Shown here piece after piece: positions 8,374 to 17,882 of a DNA stretch of 64,000 nucleotides. The stretch lies in NCBI GenBank assembly GCA_023140195.1, contig JAGLME010000018.1:228621-292620 (forward strand). The letters run 5' to 3'. A program made the translations under genes and the position numbers. The notes under the pieces were generated by a model. It was not told the origin of the DNA, did no database searches, and was given only the letters and a program-made list of their open reading frames with translations. Each line of letters begins with the position of its first letter. Position 1 is the stretch's first letter. Origin of the DNA: Thermoplasmata archaeon (lineage in GTDB: Archaea > Thermoplasmatota > Thermoplasmata > RBG-16-68-12 > SOIM01).

Positions 8374-10170
8374 ATGTCCAAGGTTAAGAAGAAGCAAATG
8401 GGTGAAGAGATAGATCAGCTCAAGTCATTGGAGAGGCAAACGGAGGACAGGCTCAAGAAGCTCGATGATGCCCGGACCGAGACGGCGGCATACCTGGAGG
8501 CAGTGGAAAAGAAGAAGAAGAGGAAGATTGGGGAAGCACTGTCCTCCATAAAGAAGGGATACATGTCAAGGCTCTTGGGTGGCAAGGGCATCAAGATACT
8601 CGCACCCGCGATAAGTGGCATTAAAGAAGAGACCATGGGAAGGGTCACGACAGTTCCCAAGCTGACTGCCAAGGACGTGACCGAGATCGAGCTCCAGAAC
8701 ATCGTTGATGGCTATTCCTATGTCAGGATAAACTACGACACCCGTGCGAACGAATACAAGTACGAGGCGATAGAACCCAAGCTCATGGCCGAGGAGGTCG
8801 ACATCCTCGAAGTTCTGAAGGAGGTTCTCGTCGAATCACTTGAGATGATAGAGGAGGATGACGAAGAGCATCGGGAGGCCTATCTGAGGAGGATCGTTGA
8901 CGGCCTTCTCCGAGAACTCGACATCTCACTGCATCCAGTTTCCAAAGAGAGGATAATGTACTACATCATGAGGGATTTCATCAGGTACGGACCGATTGAC
9001 GTTTCCATGACCGACGTCAACGTGGAGGACATCTCGTGTGACGGCGTGGGAGTTCCCCTTTATATCTATCACAGGAAGTACGGGTCTATTCCGTCGAACC
9101 TGATCTTCGATTCTGCCACTGAACTGGATTCGTTCGTGGTCTGGTTATCACAAAAATGCGGAAAACACATCTCTGTTGCGCAGCCAATGTTGGACGCGAC
9201 CGTTCCGGACGGTTCAAGACTTCAGGCGACCCTTGGCAAACACGTGACCAAGAGGGGCTCCTCGTTCACGATTAGGAGGTTCAAAGAGAACCCGTTCACC
9301 CCTATGGACCTGCTCAAGTTCCGGACCATGAGCGACGATATGATGGCCTATCTGTGGCTCGCGATCGAGAACGGTCAGTCGATGCTGATATGCGGGGGTA
9401 CAGCAAGTGGGAAGACAACAACACTGAACGCCATTCTCATTTTCATTCCTCCTCAGATGAAGATCGTCAGCATCGAGGACACCAGAGAGCTTAACCTTCC
9501 TCACGAGAACTGGGTCCCAACAATCACGAGGGCAGGATTCGGAGACATCAACCCAGTGACGGGGAAGGCACCTGGAGAGATCGACATGTTCGACCTGCTG
9601 GGGTCAGCCCTCAGGCAGAGGCCCCAGTATCTAATGGTCGGGGAGGTCAGAGGAACCGAGGCCTACGTGGTGTTCCAGGCGATGGCAACAGGAAAGAGCG
9701 CCTATACTACCTTCCATGCAGAAGATGTGCAGTCAATGGTCCACAGGATGGAGAATGACCCGATCAACCTCCCGAGGGCCCTCGTTTCGGCTCTGGACAT
9801 AGTCCTCATGCAGGCTCAGGTCAAAGTGGGCACCGAGATGACCAGGAGGGTGAAATCCCTGACCGAGATCCTGGGCGTCGATCCGGAATCTGACGAGCTC
9901 ATAACCAACGCGGCATATACGTGGAACCCGGCGGATGATACATTCAACTACAGCGGTCACAGCTACGTGTACGAAAAGATATCGACCACAAGGAACTGGT
10001 CCCAGAAGAGGATGGAACAAGAGGTCAAGAGAAGGATTGACATCTTCGCGTACATGAGGAAGATCGGTATGGACAATTACAAGCAAGTCGCGAAACTGGT
10101 ATCTTCCTATTACAAGGACCCCGAGGCTGTGATCAAGAAAGCAAGGGAAGAAATATCCAAGGCGACCTAG
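8374..10170 (+). CDS. Type II/IV secretion ATPase (GspE/ArlI/TadA family), copy 2
   Basis: 598 residues from the ATG at 8374, which has AGGGTGGT upstream; the GTG at 8371 is less likely. It is clearly a paralogue of copy 1: Walker A GGTASGKT, IEDTRELNLPHENW, YLMVGEVRG and TFHAED. It differs by an N-terminal coiled-coil, lysine-rich stretch (about residues 1-70) that copy 1 lacks. With copy 1 and the two platform genes it gives an ATPase-platform-platform-ATPase order. Its stop overlaps by 4 bases the stop of the convergent surface protein gene. The N-terminal extension may select a different partner, which is inference. Confidence 0.93.
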   Translation: MSKVKKKQMGEEIDQLKSLERQTEDRLKKLDDARTETAAYLEAVEKKKKRKIGEALSSIKKGYMSRLLGGKGIKILAPAISGIKEETMGRVTTVPKLTAKDVTEIELQNIVDGYSYVRINYDTRANEYKYEAIEPKLMAEEVDILEVLKEVLVESLEMIEEDDEEHREAYLRRIVDGLLRELDISLHPVSKERIMYYIMRDFIRYGPIDVSMTDVNVEDISCDGVGVPLYIYHRKYGSIPSNLIFDSATELDSFVVWLSQKCGKHISVAQPMLDATVPDGSRLQATLGKHVTKRGSSFTIRRFKENPFTPMDLLKFRTMSDDMMAYLWLAIENGQSMLICGGTASGKTTTLNAILIFIPPQMKIVSIEDTRELNLPHENWVPTITRAGFGDINPVTGKAPGEIDMFDLLGSALRQRPQYLMVGEVRGTEAYVVFQAMATGKSAYTTFHAEDVQSMVHRMENDPINLPRALVSALDIVLMQAQVKVGTEMTRRVKSLTEILGVDPESDELITNAAYTWNPADDTFNYSGHSYVYEKISTTRNWSQKRMEQEVKRRIDIFAYMRKIGMDNYKQVAKLVSSYYKDPEAVIKKAREEISKAT

Positions 10171-13100
10171 TATCCGCCGCCCTCTTCCTTATCTTCTTCA
10201 TCAGGTTTTCTGACTACCTTCTTTGGCACGACGGTGGGCGCTCCTTCGACCACTGGCTTTCTGACCACCTTCTTTGGAACAGGTCTCTCAACGGTCGGAA
10301 GCGTCTTCTTCGGGACCGGCTGGACGCCGGCAGGTGGTGCCCCTGCATCGGGTGGCTGTTGCTCTCCAGGCCTCGCGGGTGTCACAGCCTGTTTCTTCGC
10401 CGGGGCCGCCGCAACGGGCTTCTTCTCTGCAGGTGGTCCGGACGGAGGCCTTCGAGGCTTCTCATCCTCGGCCATCAGAGCCCCACACTTGTGGCATACC
10501 GTGGCTGTCACCGAGTTCAGAGTACTGCATGACGGACAGGGTTTCGATCCCATCTTCCGCATGTCCTCTTCCTGCTTTGTCCATTGCGCAAAGGAAACGA
10601 AAGTGGGCTGGGTCTTCCACCAATCCTCGAACTCGGCATCTGTCAGTGACTTCCCGAGCTCTTGCTGCGCCTCCTTCTTGAACTTGGTCTTGACTTCCTC
10701 GTACTGCATCCGCATCTTCTTATTGTAGTCTTCCATCTCGACTTCGCCGGTCGCGAACTCCACGCCGCACTCAGGACATTTCTTGACCTTGATGGGTATC
10801 CATGCCTGACAGCTGCTGCACTTCGCCGTTTCGGTCTCGAACTCCACGCCGCACTTGGGGCAGGAGGTGCTGTCCTCTGGGATGAACGCTCCGCACTCAC
10901 CGCACTCTACCAGCTTACCAAGACCGAAGACCTTGATGTATGCAGTTATCGCTACAATGATCACGATTACTATGATTATGATGATCAGAAGCAACCAGAC
11001 CTCTGGTGTGAAGAGGGGTACGACACAATCTTTTGCCTGAACTCCGGTGAACGAAGTCGTTACAAACGTTTCATTGGAGGAAACCACGAAGTTGTAGGAC
11101 TCGCCGCACTCAATGTCATCAGGCACGAGGAAGCTGGTGAGTAGTCTTCCGTTCTCCTTCGAGATCGTGTATTGTTCTATTCCCACTTGTGTGGTATCGA
11201 GGAGCTGAAGCGTCATGACGAGTTCCACACCTTCTATGCCACGCTCAGTTCCAAGCTCCTTCACCCAGCCTTCAACAGTCAGGCTGGTGCCTGCCTCGAT
11301 ATCCTGACCTTCTTCCGGCATTGATATGCTCACGTAGGCAGATGGTGGCACAACGTCGAATGTGAACACGCCGACGTTGTTATCCTCATCGATCTCAAGT
11401 ATCATTTTGTCGGGGTCGGCAATGGCCCTCAGTGTGTGGGTCCCGATAACGCTGATGGGTTGACATGTGATTATCGAAATGCTCGTCCCTCCCGCTGTGA
11501 TGTTGTTGACAGTTGCCTGTCCGACCACCTCATCATTGTCCAGCGTTAGGATAACGGTCACGTTTCGCGCCGTACTTCCACCGGTGTTGTTCATCATGAC
11601 GAAGATATCGTAGTTGACGCCAACGGTGATCTGGTTTGTGATTGTCCAGTCAGAATCTGTGACCTCTTCCACCTGAAGGTCTGGTAGTGTGAGAACCAGC
11701 ACAGTCCTGTTTGCAAAGTTATTGGACTGGTCATAGTCGGTCTGGAATATGTCAGCAGTACTAGGTGTATCCACTGTCACGGTGAAGAAATGAGTTCCAG
11801 GTGATTGCGGGGTCCACTGAACGCTGGCCTCCATCTGACCCCCGGCCAGGATGCTCGTCAGGTTAACTAGCTCGGACCAACCGTCATCGTCGGCGAAGGT
11901 CACCTCCACGTTCACAGCTGTGTTCGTTCCTACGTTCCTGATGGTTGCTGTGACGTCGCTGGGAATCTGTTCGACCGGTTCGACGCCGAAGAGTATGCCC
12001 GCAGTATCCACAGACAGATCGGGCCATCCGAATATGTTGAGCCCTGTTGAAGCGTCATTGTTGTTCTCGTTGGTTTCGGGAATAGTGTTGTTGAAGTCCA
12101 CGTAAACGTAAATGATCTTTGTACCAATCGTGGTCGGGGTCCATTCATCATCTATCGCTACGGAACTGCCGGTCGCTGGCACATCAATGACATCGTACCC
12201 GATAATGTCCGATCCGAGGAACATCATCACCTCTACACCTGAAGATGCAATGTTGCCGCTGTTGTAGACCGTTACCTGAATCTGCAAGGGCCTATTCACT
12301 GGCTGGTCGATTCCGAGTCCGTCCCCTACGAAAGATATCCTGGACACGCTGAAGTCAGGAGTGAGACCTGAGAACCTCAGTTCGACCTCCATATTGTCAC
12401 GGACATCACCCGTCCAATTGCCCTGGGCCTCGTGGGAATCTGGATAAAACCAAACTGAGCTTCCGGGCGGAACTTCGACTTTCGCATCAATGGCATACGT
12501 CGAGTTTGTCCAACCCCATACTGGGAAGCCCTGCATCTCTGCGCTGAGAACTCTCAATGTAATCTGGCCCCCAGGAACGCTCAAACTTGTGTTCACTCGT
12601 GTCCAAGTCAGGCTTGATTCGTCCAGCACATCCAAGTTCATCTCCGGGGTCACGGATAACAGAACCGCACCCGTGCCGTCGACCATCTTCACGGTCAGCC
12701 ACCAGAAGAGGCGGACCTTGGCATTCTCAGTGATCATGTCGGTCCACCATTCCATGCCCTCTGGAATGTGCGTTATCACGTTTGTAAACTCAATGAGCTG
12801 GTTTCCCTTGAAGACAAGCTGCGCGTCCAGATAGTCTGGGAAAGTGACATTCCTTATGTCAAAGTCGATCGTGTTGACGTCCCCGTCGTCGCTCATAAGG
12901 TACAGATTGAGAACACCGGTGAATGCAGTGTCCCATATGTATGATGTCTCAGCGGCCTCGATGTAAAGGTCGGTTCCAAGGAGGTCCACGCTCATTAGGG
13001 TAACGCTGTTGCCAGTGCTGAAGAGATTTCCATTCAAGACTGAGTTTCTGATATCGATCACAGCAGATTGGTCAGCAAAGAGGCCCCCAGTACCCCGCAC

Positions 13101-15641
13101 GTCGAGGTCAATGTTCGCGTCGTCGACGACCAGTCTGGCGCTATCGGAGACGTAAATGACCAAGGGGTAGTTGCTGGTCAGGCTGGCCCCGTTCTTGAGT
13201 ATGAGCTCTCCCGTTCCGGAGACTTTGATGCAATATCTTCCTGTAAGGGGATGTGCTTGCTCGATGAACATGGACTTGCCATCAACCGTCAGGCTTCCGG
13301 TTACGTCGACATTTCCGTGGTATGTGTTGTCGTAGGGCAACACCATTCCGGGTAATGCATAAGTTGCAGCCATCTTGTCATGGAAGATCAGAATGTCCTT
13401 GTTGGCGAGGTTGTCCGCATTTGTGCTCTCCTTGACAGCATCGCTTGGGTCCACGTCGACGGTTAGAACATGTATGCCCGGATCATCAGCAGGAACCCAC
13501 TGAAGGTCTGAACTGACAACCTCTGTTGCGTTCGAAAGCAGGCCGGTTGAATTCCCGCTGGCGAAGTAGTCACCATCGATGTAGAAATCCACCACGTAGG
13601 CGCCCGCATCCACGTAGCCCATGTTGCGAACAACAGCCTGCGGTGTCACCGTTTGCCCCATTCGGGTACACGGATCTCCGACTCCGATATCATTCGCCGT
13701 TACCTTCAGATTTGGGGCCAGATCAACCCTGAGGACATTGCACGCAGTATTGTTGGACTCAGATTCCTCCGGCACCAAGTCACTTCTATCCACCCATATG
13801 CATATCTTGTAGTCCTTGGCCTCATTGAATGTATAAGTGAAAATGGTGCTTGTGGTTGAGCCGATTGCTATGTCAGATATGTCAGCTTCACCAATCTCAG
13901 GGACGGCGCCAAGCGTAGGATCTCCTATGTAGACCTTGACAACATTCGCAGGAGCTATGTCACTCCCTGGGTTACGCACAGTAATGTCAATCTGAACTGG
14001 GTTTCCGATGTAAGAGTTCAACGGGAATGTTATATCTCCAGATGTGACCGCATAATCAGGAAGCAGGGGTATGATATAGAGGGTCTCGGTTCGATCATTA
14101 TTACCTTCATCTGTTTCTGATACTGTTCCCATGCAGTCCACCACAACACGAACGCTGTGATTGCCGCCTGAAGCATTGTACCAGTATGCTGGTCCGACCT
14201 GAACTGTCGAGAGGACGTCGATAAATGGCACGTATATTGGCGAGTTGTTCAGTTGCTGCCCGTCCCCATAGAAGCAGACCCATATGTCGTTTGCTCCACT
14301 TCCACCTTGGTTGAAGATGTCCGCCCATACCTCAATTGTCTGATTCTCTGTCGGATCGGCCGGGATCCAGTAAATATCCGTCACGATCAGGTCGGGCTTG
14401 GGGATGAGCAGGTCGAAAACCAATGTGATCTCTACAGTCCCGTCTGCAGGACCCATTGCCGGGTAGGGGTTGAATGAGAAAGTATCTGAGGAAGTCACGG
14501 CTAGGTAAAGACCGCTGATGTCATATGGACCATAGAACTCGGAGTTCGGAGTGGTTTGGTCAACTGCGTCGTCGATGTGTTCGCTGGGCAATGGTAGGAG
14601 GGACCTACCGTCAGGGCCTGTCACTAGCCACGTTCCTGCGGTCTTTCCGAGATAAGTCAAGATATAGTTGTGAGGGGTCGCGATCCCAGAATCAGGGAAT
14701 ATGGGCGTAGCTCCAGTTTGAGTGAATGTCGGTGTTAGGTCCACGTTTTCTATTGGAACGCCAGCATTGTCTACGCACAGAACGTTGGCCCACCGAAGTA
14801 TGTGGGCAACTCCGGTGCCAGTTGTCTGGATGGCTCCCCTTCTGTTGGCGCTTATATCACTCGTATCAATCGTCATGTTATATGTGTAGACTTCGGCATT
14901 GTTCCCTACATGGAGCACATTATGCGCGGTATCTCCAGCGTTGTAATCTATGTCCAGGTATGTGTCCACAAGCCAAACCTGTGAAGCTCCAGTGACATTG
15001 AAATCGTACATCCATCCGAAGTTGACATCCGTTCTCGAAAATGCTGTTGAAGTGAAGTAGTTGTCTATTGTCGTCCTGTAGAACTGTCCCTCACCACCAG
15101 TAAAAGTGAACACAGGTGCATCATTGAACCGATCAGAGCCGGTCACCCAGGGGGGAATATTGGATAGTGCCAAGACCTCTGAGTCCCACAGTTCAACAGT
15201 ACCAGTCACATTCATGAAGCCAGGGAATTGAAGAACCGCGTTCCAGCCTATGAGAGTTCCAGTGACAGTGACTGGAAGCAGTAGATAGGGCTCTATCTGA
15301 TTGGTCTCTATCGTGATGTAGCTGTTGGTCAGGTTCAGCGTGGCTCCCAGGTTGATGTTCAGGCTGTACCTGTGAAGATCATCCTGAACGAATGAAATTC
15401 CACCATCCACGACCGTCAAATAGCAGCCCGCTAGCAGGTTAAGATCGCCGTCCAACTTGATGTCCCCCGACACCGTAACCACAGAATTGCAGTTCCAATC
15501 TGCCGTGGGCTCTATGGGGTCATCTCCTGCCAATGCGATGAAGGATGCTCCCAATCCAACTATTCCCGAGAACAGAAGTGTCCACGCTACAAATACGGCC
15601 AAAATAGTCCTAGCCATGCGCTGGCTTTTTACATTTCGCAT
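10167..15641 (-). CDS. Giant single-pass surface protein with CARDB repeats and cytoplasmic zinc ribbons
   Basis: About 1824 residues from the ATG at 15641 (GGAGG 8 nt upstream); an ATG at 15647 is possible. A signal peptide or anchor (ILAVFVAWTLLFSGIVGLGASFIALA) opens the protein. The extracellular part holds beta-helix-like stretches (GDIKLDGDLNLLAGCYLTVV and a second, VDVTGSLTVDGKSMFIEQ) and at least five CARDB-type domains, recognised by PDL.V..I and ETDEGNND / PETNENNND repeats. One membrane helix (VWLLLIIIIIVIVIIVAIT) is followed by three cytoplasmic zinc ribbons (CGECGAFIPEDSTSCPKCG, CSSCQAWIPIKVKKCPECG, CPSCSTLNSVTATVCHKCG) with a helical region between the second and third, and a Pro/Lys-rich tail. 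This layout suggests a sensor or anchored adhesin. Function unknown. Confidence 0.88.
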   Translation of the reverse strand: MRNVKSQRMARTILAVFVAWTLLFSGIVGLGASFIALAGDDPIEPTADWNCNSVVTVSGDIKLDGDLNLLAGCYLTVVDGGISFVQDDLHRYSLNINLGATLNLTNSYITIETNQIEPYLLLPVTVTGTLIGWNAVLQFPGFMNVTGTVELWDSEVLALSNIPPWVTGSDRFNDAPVFTFTGGEGQFYRTTIDNYFTSTAFSRTDVNFGWMYDFNVTGASQVWLVDTYLDIDYNAGDTAHNVLHVGNNAEVYTYNMTIDTSDISANRRGAIQTTGTGVAHILRWANVLCVDNAGVPIENVDLTPTFTQTGATPIFPDSGIATPHNYILTYLGKTAGTWLVTGPDGRSLLPLPSEHIDDAVDQTTPNSEFYGPYDISGLYLAVTSSDTFSFNPYPAMGPADGTVEITLVFDLLIPKPDLIVTDIYWIPADPTENQTIEVWADIFNQGGSGANDIWVCFYGDGQQLNNSPIYVPFIDVLSTVQVGPAYWYNASGGNHSVRVVVDCMGTVSETDEGNNDRTETLYIIPLLPDYAVTSGDITFPLNSYIGNPVQIDITVRNPGSDIAPANVVKVYIGDPTLGAVPEIGEADISDIAIGSTTSTIFTYTFNEAKDYKICIWVDRSDLVPEESESNNTACNVLRVDLAPNLKVTANDIGVGDPCTRMGQTVTPQAVVRNMGYVDAGAYVVDFYIDGDYFASGNSTGLLSNATEVVSSDLQWVPADDPGIHVLTVDVDPSDAVKESTNADNLANKDILIFHDKMAATYALPGMVLPYDNTYHGNVDVTGSLTVDGKSMFIEQAHPLTGRYCIKVSGTGELILKNGASLTSNYPLVIYVSDSARLVVDDANIDLDVRGTGGLFADQSAVIDIRNSVLNGNLFSTGNSVTLMSVDLLGTDLYIEAAETSYIWDTAFTGVLNLYLMSDDGDVNTIDFDIRNVTFPDYLDAQLVFKGNQLIEFTNVITHIPEGMEWWTDMITENAKVRLFWWLTVKMVDGTGAVLLSVTPEMNLDVLDESSLTWTRVNTSLSVPGGQITLRVLSAEMQGFPVWGWTNSTYAIDAKVEVPPGSSVWFYPDSHEAQGNWTGDVRDNMEVELRFSGLTPDFSVSRISFVGDGLGIDQPVNRPLQIQVTVYNSGNIASSGVEVMMFLGSDIIGYDVIDVPATGSSVAIDDEWTPTTIGTKIIYVYVDFNNTIPETNENNNDASTGLNIFGWPDLSVDTAGILFGVEPVEQIPSDVTATIRNVGTNTAVNVEVTFADDDGWSELVNLTSILAGGQMEASVQWTPQSPGTHFFTVTVDTPSTADIFQTDYDQSNNFANRTVLVLTLPDLQVEEVTDSDWTITNQITVGVNYDIFVMMNNTGGSTARNVTVILTLDNDEVVGQATVNNITAGGTSISIITCQPISVIGTHTLRAIADPDKMILEIDEDNNVGVFTFDVVPPSAYVSISMPEEGQDIEAGTSLTVEGWVKELGTERGIEGVELVMTLQLLDTTQVGIEQYTISKENGRLLTSFLVPDDIECGESYNFVVSSNETFVTTSFTGVQAKDCVVPLFTPEVWLLLIIIIIVIVIIVAITAYIKVFGLGKLVECGECGAFIPEDSTSCPKCGVEFETETAKCSSCQAWIPIKVKKCPECGVEFATGEVEMEDYNKKMRMQYEEVKTKFKKEAQQELGKSLTDAEFEDWWKTQPTFVSFAQWTKQEEDMRKMGSKPCPSCSTLNSVTATVCHKCGALMAEDEKPRRPPSGPPAEKKPVAAAPAKKQAVTPARPGEQQPPDAGAPPAGVQPVPKKTLPTVERPVPKKVVRKPVVEGAPTVVPKKVVRKPDEEDKEEGGGY

Positions 15642-15730
15642 AACCATATCCTCCGTTGTATTCCCGATGCCAATATGCATGCCTTTTTTAGTTCTCGCTA
15701 CAAGACAATTGCACTGGTCTTTTGTTAAGT

Positions 15731-15750
15731 AGGTATTCCTATAAATACCT
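15731..15750 (-). promoter_or_regulatory. Inverted repeat enclosing a TATA box, upstream of the giant surface protein gene
   Basis: The arms AGGTATT and AATACCT are perfect 7-bp complements around a 6-base centre, and the TTTATA core on the minus strand lies within the repeat. It is about 90-110 nt upstream of the ATG at 15641. A regulator bound here would cover the TATA box, so it is a candidate operator. The symmetry is seen; the binding is inference. Confidence 0.5.
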
Positions 15751-15820
15751 ATCCATACGGTGCTGGTTAGTGGTTTTCACCATCCGAAATAGCTGTGTGC
15801 TAACGACATTAAAAAGTGTA

Positions 15821-16918
15821 CTACACAACCCGTTTCTTCTTCACCTTCTTGAGAGCTACTTTCTTTGGTTTGTCCTCATCATCGGAGGATTCGTCACCTT
15901 CTTCCTCTCCGCCCTCTTCGAGTCTGTGACCACAGGCATAGCACATGATCGCATTTGCGCTCAACATCGTCCCGCAGGCCGGGCATGGGATCTCCTCATC
16001 GCCACCTTCCTCTTGCGGTGCCTCATCACCCTCAGGGGGTGCTTCCTCACCTTCCTCTGGCGGTGCCTCGCCCTCTTCGGCAGGAGCTTCATCCTCAACC
16101 AGCTTGTGGCCGCAAGCATAACACATGATCGCATTTGCGCTGAGAGCCGTTCCGCAGGACGGACAGGGGACCTCTTCGACCTCTGCAGCCGGAGCAGCCT
16201 CTTCACCCTCCGACGGAGCCTCTTCACCTTCTGCAGGTGCTTCAGCCTCCTCGGCGGGAGTCTCTGGCTCAGCTGCCGGAGCCTCATCAAAAGACGGAGC
16301 CGGCATTTCTCCGGGTTCCGCAGCAACTCCAGCTCTGGCGCTCTCTTCCATTGACAACAGCTCGCGTTCCTTGTCCAGGAGTGCCTTCCCTTGAGATATG
16401 ATCTTCTCCTTCTCGGCGTTCAGTTCTTCCTCCAGTCTCACGATTTCCTTCTCGCGATCGACCAGAGTCTGGCCCCTTCTGACGTTGTCTTCAAGGACGT
16501 TCTTCAGCTCTTCTTCCTTGGTCAGGAATTCCTCTTCCCTTGCGACGATGTCGGCCCTTTTCTTTGTGGCCTCTTCCAGGGCAGCCTTGGCCTCTTCTTC
16601 GGACCTAATGGCCTCCTGTTCCCTTGAGACCAGAGCTTCTTTCTGCTGTGCTATTGCCGCTTCCCTCTCGGCGAATCCGGTCTCAACGGAGGCTATGCGC
16701 TGTCTTTCTTCTTCCAGCTTCGCTTTCTCAGAGTCAAAACCTGCTCTCTCGTCCTCGAAGGCCTTTCGGTCGGATTCCCAGGCCGAACGCTCTTCTTCAA
16801 GCTGTCGTTTTTCATCTTCCAGCTTTCGGGACTTCTCTTCCAGTTCTGCTTCCTTGGCTGCGAGGCTGTCCTCAATTCTCTTTATCTCGTCTGCTAGAGA
16901 CAATCTTTCTTGAGTCAT
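15821..16918 (-). CDS. Coiled-coil protein with two C-terminal zinc ribbons
   Basis: 365 residues from the ATG at 16918 (MTQERLSLADEIKRIEDS), with an ATG at 16927 as alternative; the ORF extension to 17050 lies upstream of the promoter. Residues 1-190 are a continuous coiled coil rich in Glu, Lys and Ala (AELEEKSRKLEDEKRQLEEE and onward). An acidic Pro/Ala/Glu linker follows, then two near-identical zinc ribbons, CPSCGTALSANAIMCYACGH and CPACGTMLSANAIMCYACGH, separated by another acidic linker, and a basic tail (KKVALKKVKKKRVV). No enzyme motif is visible. It lies between the giant surface protein and the KaiC-like ATPase, on the same strand. A scaffold role is plausible but not shown. Confidence 0.82.
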   Translation of the reverse strand: MTQERLSLADEIKRIEDSLAAKEAELEEKSRKLEDEKRQLEEERSAWESDRKAFEDERAGFDSEKAKLEEERQRIASVETGFAEREAAIAQQKEALVSREQEAIRSEEEAKAALEEATKKRADIVAREEEFLTKEEELKNVLEDNVRRGQTLVDREKEIVRLEEELNAEKEKIISQGKALLDKERELLSMEESARAGVAAEPGEMPAPSFDEAPAAEPETPAEEAEAPAEGEEAPSEGEEAAPAAEVEEVPCPSCGTALSANAIMCYACGHKLVEDEAPAEEGEAPPEEGEEAPPEGDEAPQEEGGDEEIPCPACGTMLSANAIMCYACGHRLEEGGEEEGDESSDDEDKPKKVALKKVKKKRVV

Positions 16919-16977
16919 AGAAACCATCCCCTGGATGGACTGCGGTATGTTCGAGTCGGCGGAAGATAATACCAATT

Positions 16978-16989
16978 GGATAAATATCT
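16978..16989 (-). promoter_or_regulatory. TATA box of the coiled-coil zinc-ribbon gene
   Basis: gatatttatcc on the minus strand lies about 60-70 nt upstream of the ATG at 16918, between this gene and the stop of the KaiC-like gene. It argues for separate transcription. Confidence 0.55.
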
Positions 16990-16994
16990 TTCGT

Positions 16995-17708
16995 TCATAG
17001 TTCTCCACTCTCGAATACTGGACCCAACACGGCCATTCCGCCCTTTCCAAGCACTATGGCATGCTTCTCCATGCTGTGTTCACACGCTCTCATCTTCTCT
17101 ACTCTTAGATAACGGACCAGTTTCCCTCTGGTCCTGTCAAGGCCAAGGTCAATGATGCCGTCGACGAGGAAGCCTTCGTTCCCAAGCAGAGCGGACTCGC
17201 CCCCTATCGAACGTTCCATCACCACCAGGGATATCAGGTTGTTCTCCCTCAGCATCTTGAAGAAGTAGAACATCTTCTTCCGCATGTCGGTCACTTCTTC
17301 CATCAACGAGTACAGTGCACCCAGGGAATCCAGCGAGAACATCACGAAATCGTCGCCGTATATCCGCTTGAAGTGCTCTATCATCTTCTGGACGAACTCC
17401 AGGTAGTTGGTGGCTTCGGTCGGATCGAGAACCTCGTCGATCTCTCTCAGGTCGGTGAAATCAGATATCTGCATGTTATCGGGAACCTCGATGCCAAGGC
17501 TCTTCAGATTCTTCAGGTGGCTGTCCAAAGACTCCTCCAGTGTTGTGTAAAGGCCGAACTTGCCCGACTGCTTCAGCCATCTTGACATGAACGTGTAGCA
17601 GAAACTGGTCTTCATCGAGCCGGGTGGGCCGGTTACTAGAATGACCTTCGGAGGATCGATGTCCGTTTTGAACACCTTTTCGAGTCCCTTTATGGAGTCC
17701 CTCAGCAT
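16995..17708 (-). CDS. KaiC-like RecA-superfamily ATPase
   Basis: 237 residues, one RecA/KaiC domain. Walker A is TGPPGSMKTSF, where KaiC-like proteins have GxPGxGKT; here Met replaces the usual small residue before Lys-Thr. Walker B is FVMFSLDSLGAL. The C-terminal part (GIIDLGLDRTRGKLVRYLRVEKMRACEHSMEKHAIVLGKGGMAVL) matches the beta-rich end of archaeal KaiC homologues, where the RxxxVxKMR and H residues contact the neighbouring subunit. Single-domain KaiC-like ATPases of Archaea are often linked to signalling or motility (for example ArlH), but the target here is unknown. It is divergent from the 494-residue zinc-ribbon protein. Confidence 0.85.
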   Translation of the reverse strand: MLRDSIKGLEKVFKTDIDPPKVILVTGPPGSMKTSFCYTFMSRWLKQSGKFGLYTTLEESLDSHLKNLKSLGIEVPDNMQISDFTDLREIDEVLDPTEATNYLEFVQKMIEHFKRIYGDDFVMFSLDSLGALYSLMEEVTDMRKKMFYFFKMLRENNLISLVVMERSIGGESALLGNEGFLVDGIIDLGLDRTRGKLVRYLRVEKMRACEHSMEKHAIVLGKGGMAVLGPVFESGEL

Positions 17709-17822
17709 GTCTCTTCACTTGCCCGAGTATGTCATGAATAGTCGAAATTGGGATTTAACTCTATCGATTGTGGTATCCCTTTCAGCTGATTCCGAAAATC
17801 AATGTCTGGCTACCATACCGAC

Positions 17823-17832
17823 AAATATATAT
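17823..17832 (+). promoter_or_regulatory. TATA box of the zinc-ribbon helical-repeat gene
   Basis: aaatatatat lies about 55 nt upstream of the TTG at 17883. It lies downstream of the ORF-track ATG at 17802, so it rules that start out. Confidence 0.6.
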
Positions 17833-17882
17833 CCAAGATATTCATAGTCAGAAATCCAAGGCCAACAGCCGAGGGAATTTCT

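Noticed and set aside
15722-16354. 210-residue plus-strand ORF opposite the coiled-coil zinc-ribbon gene
   Set aside because: Low-complexity, Cys/Arg-rich shadow.
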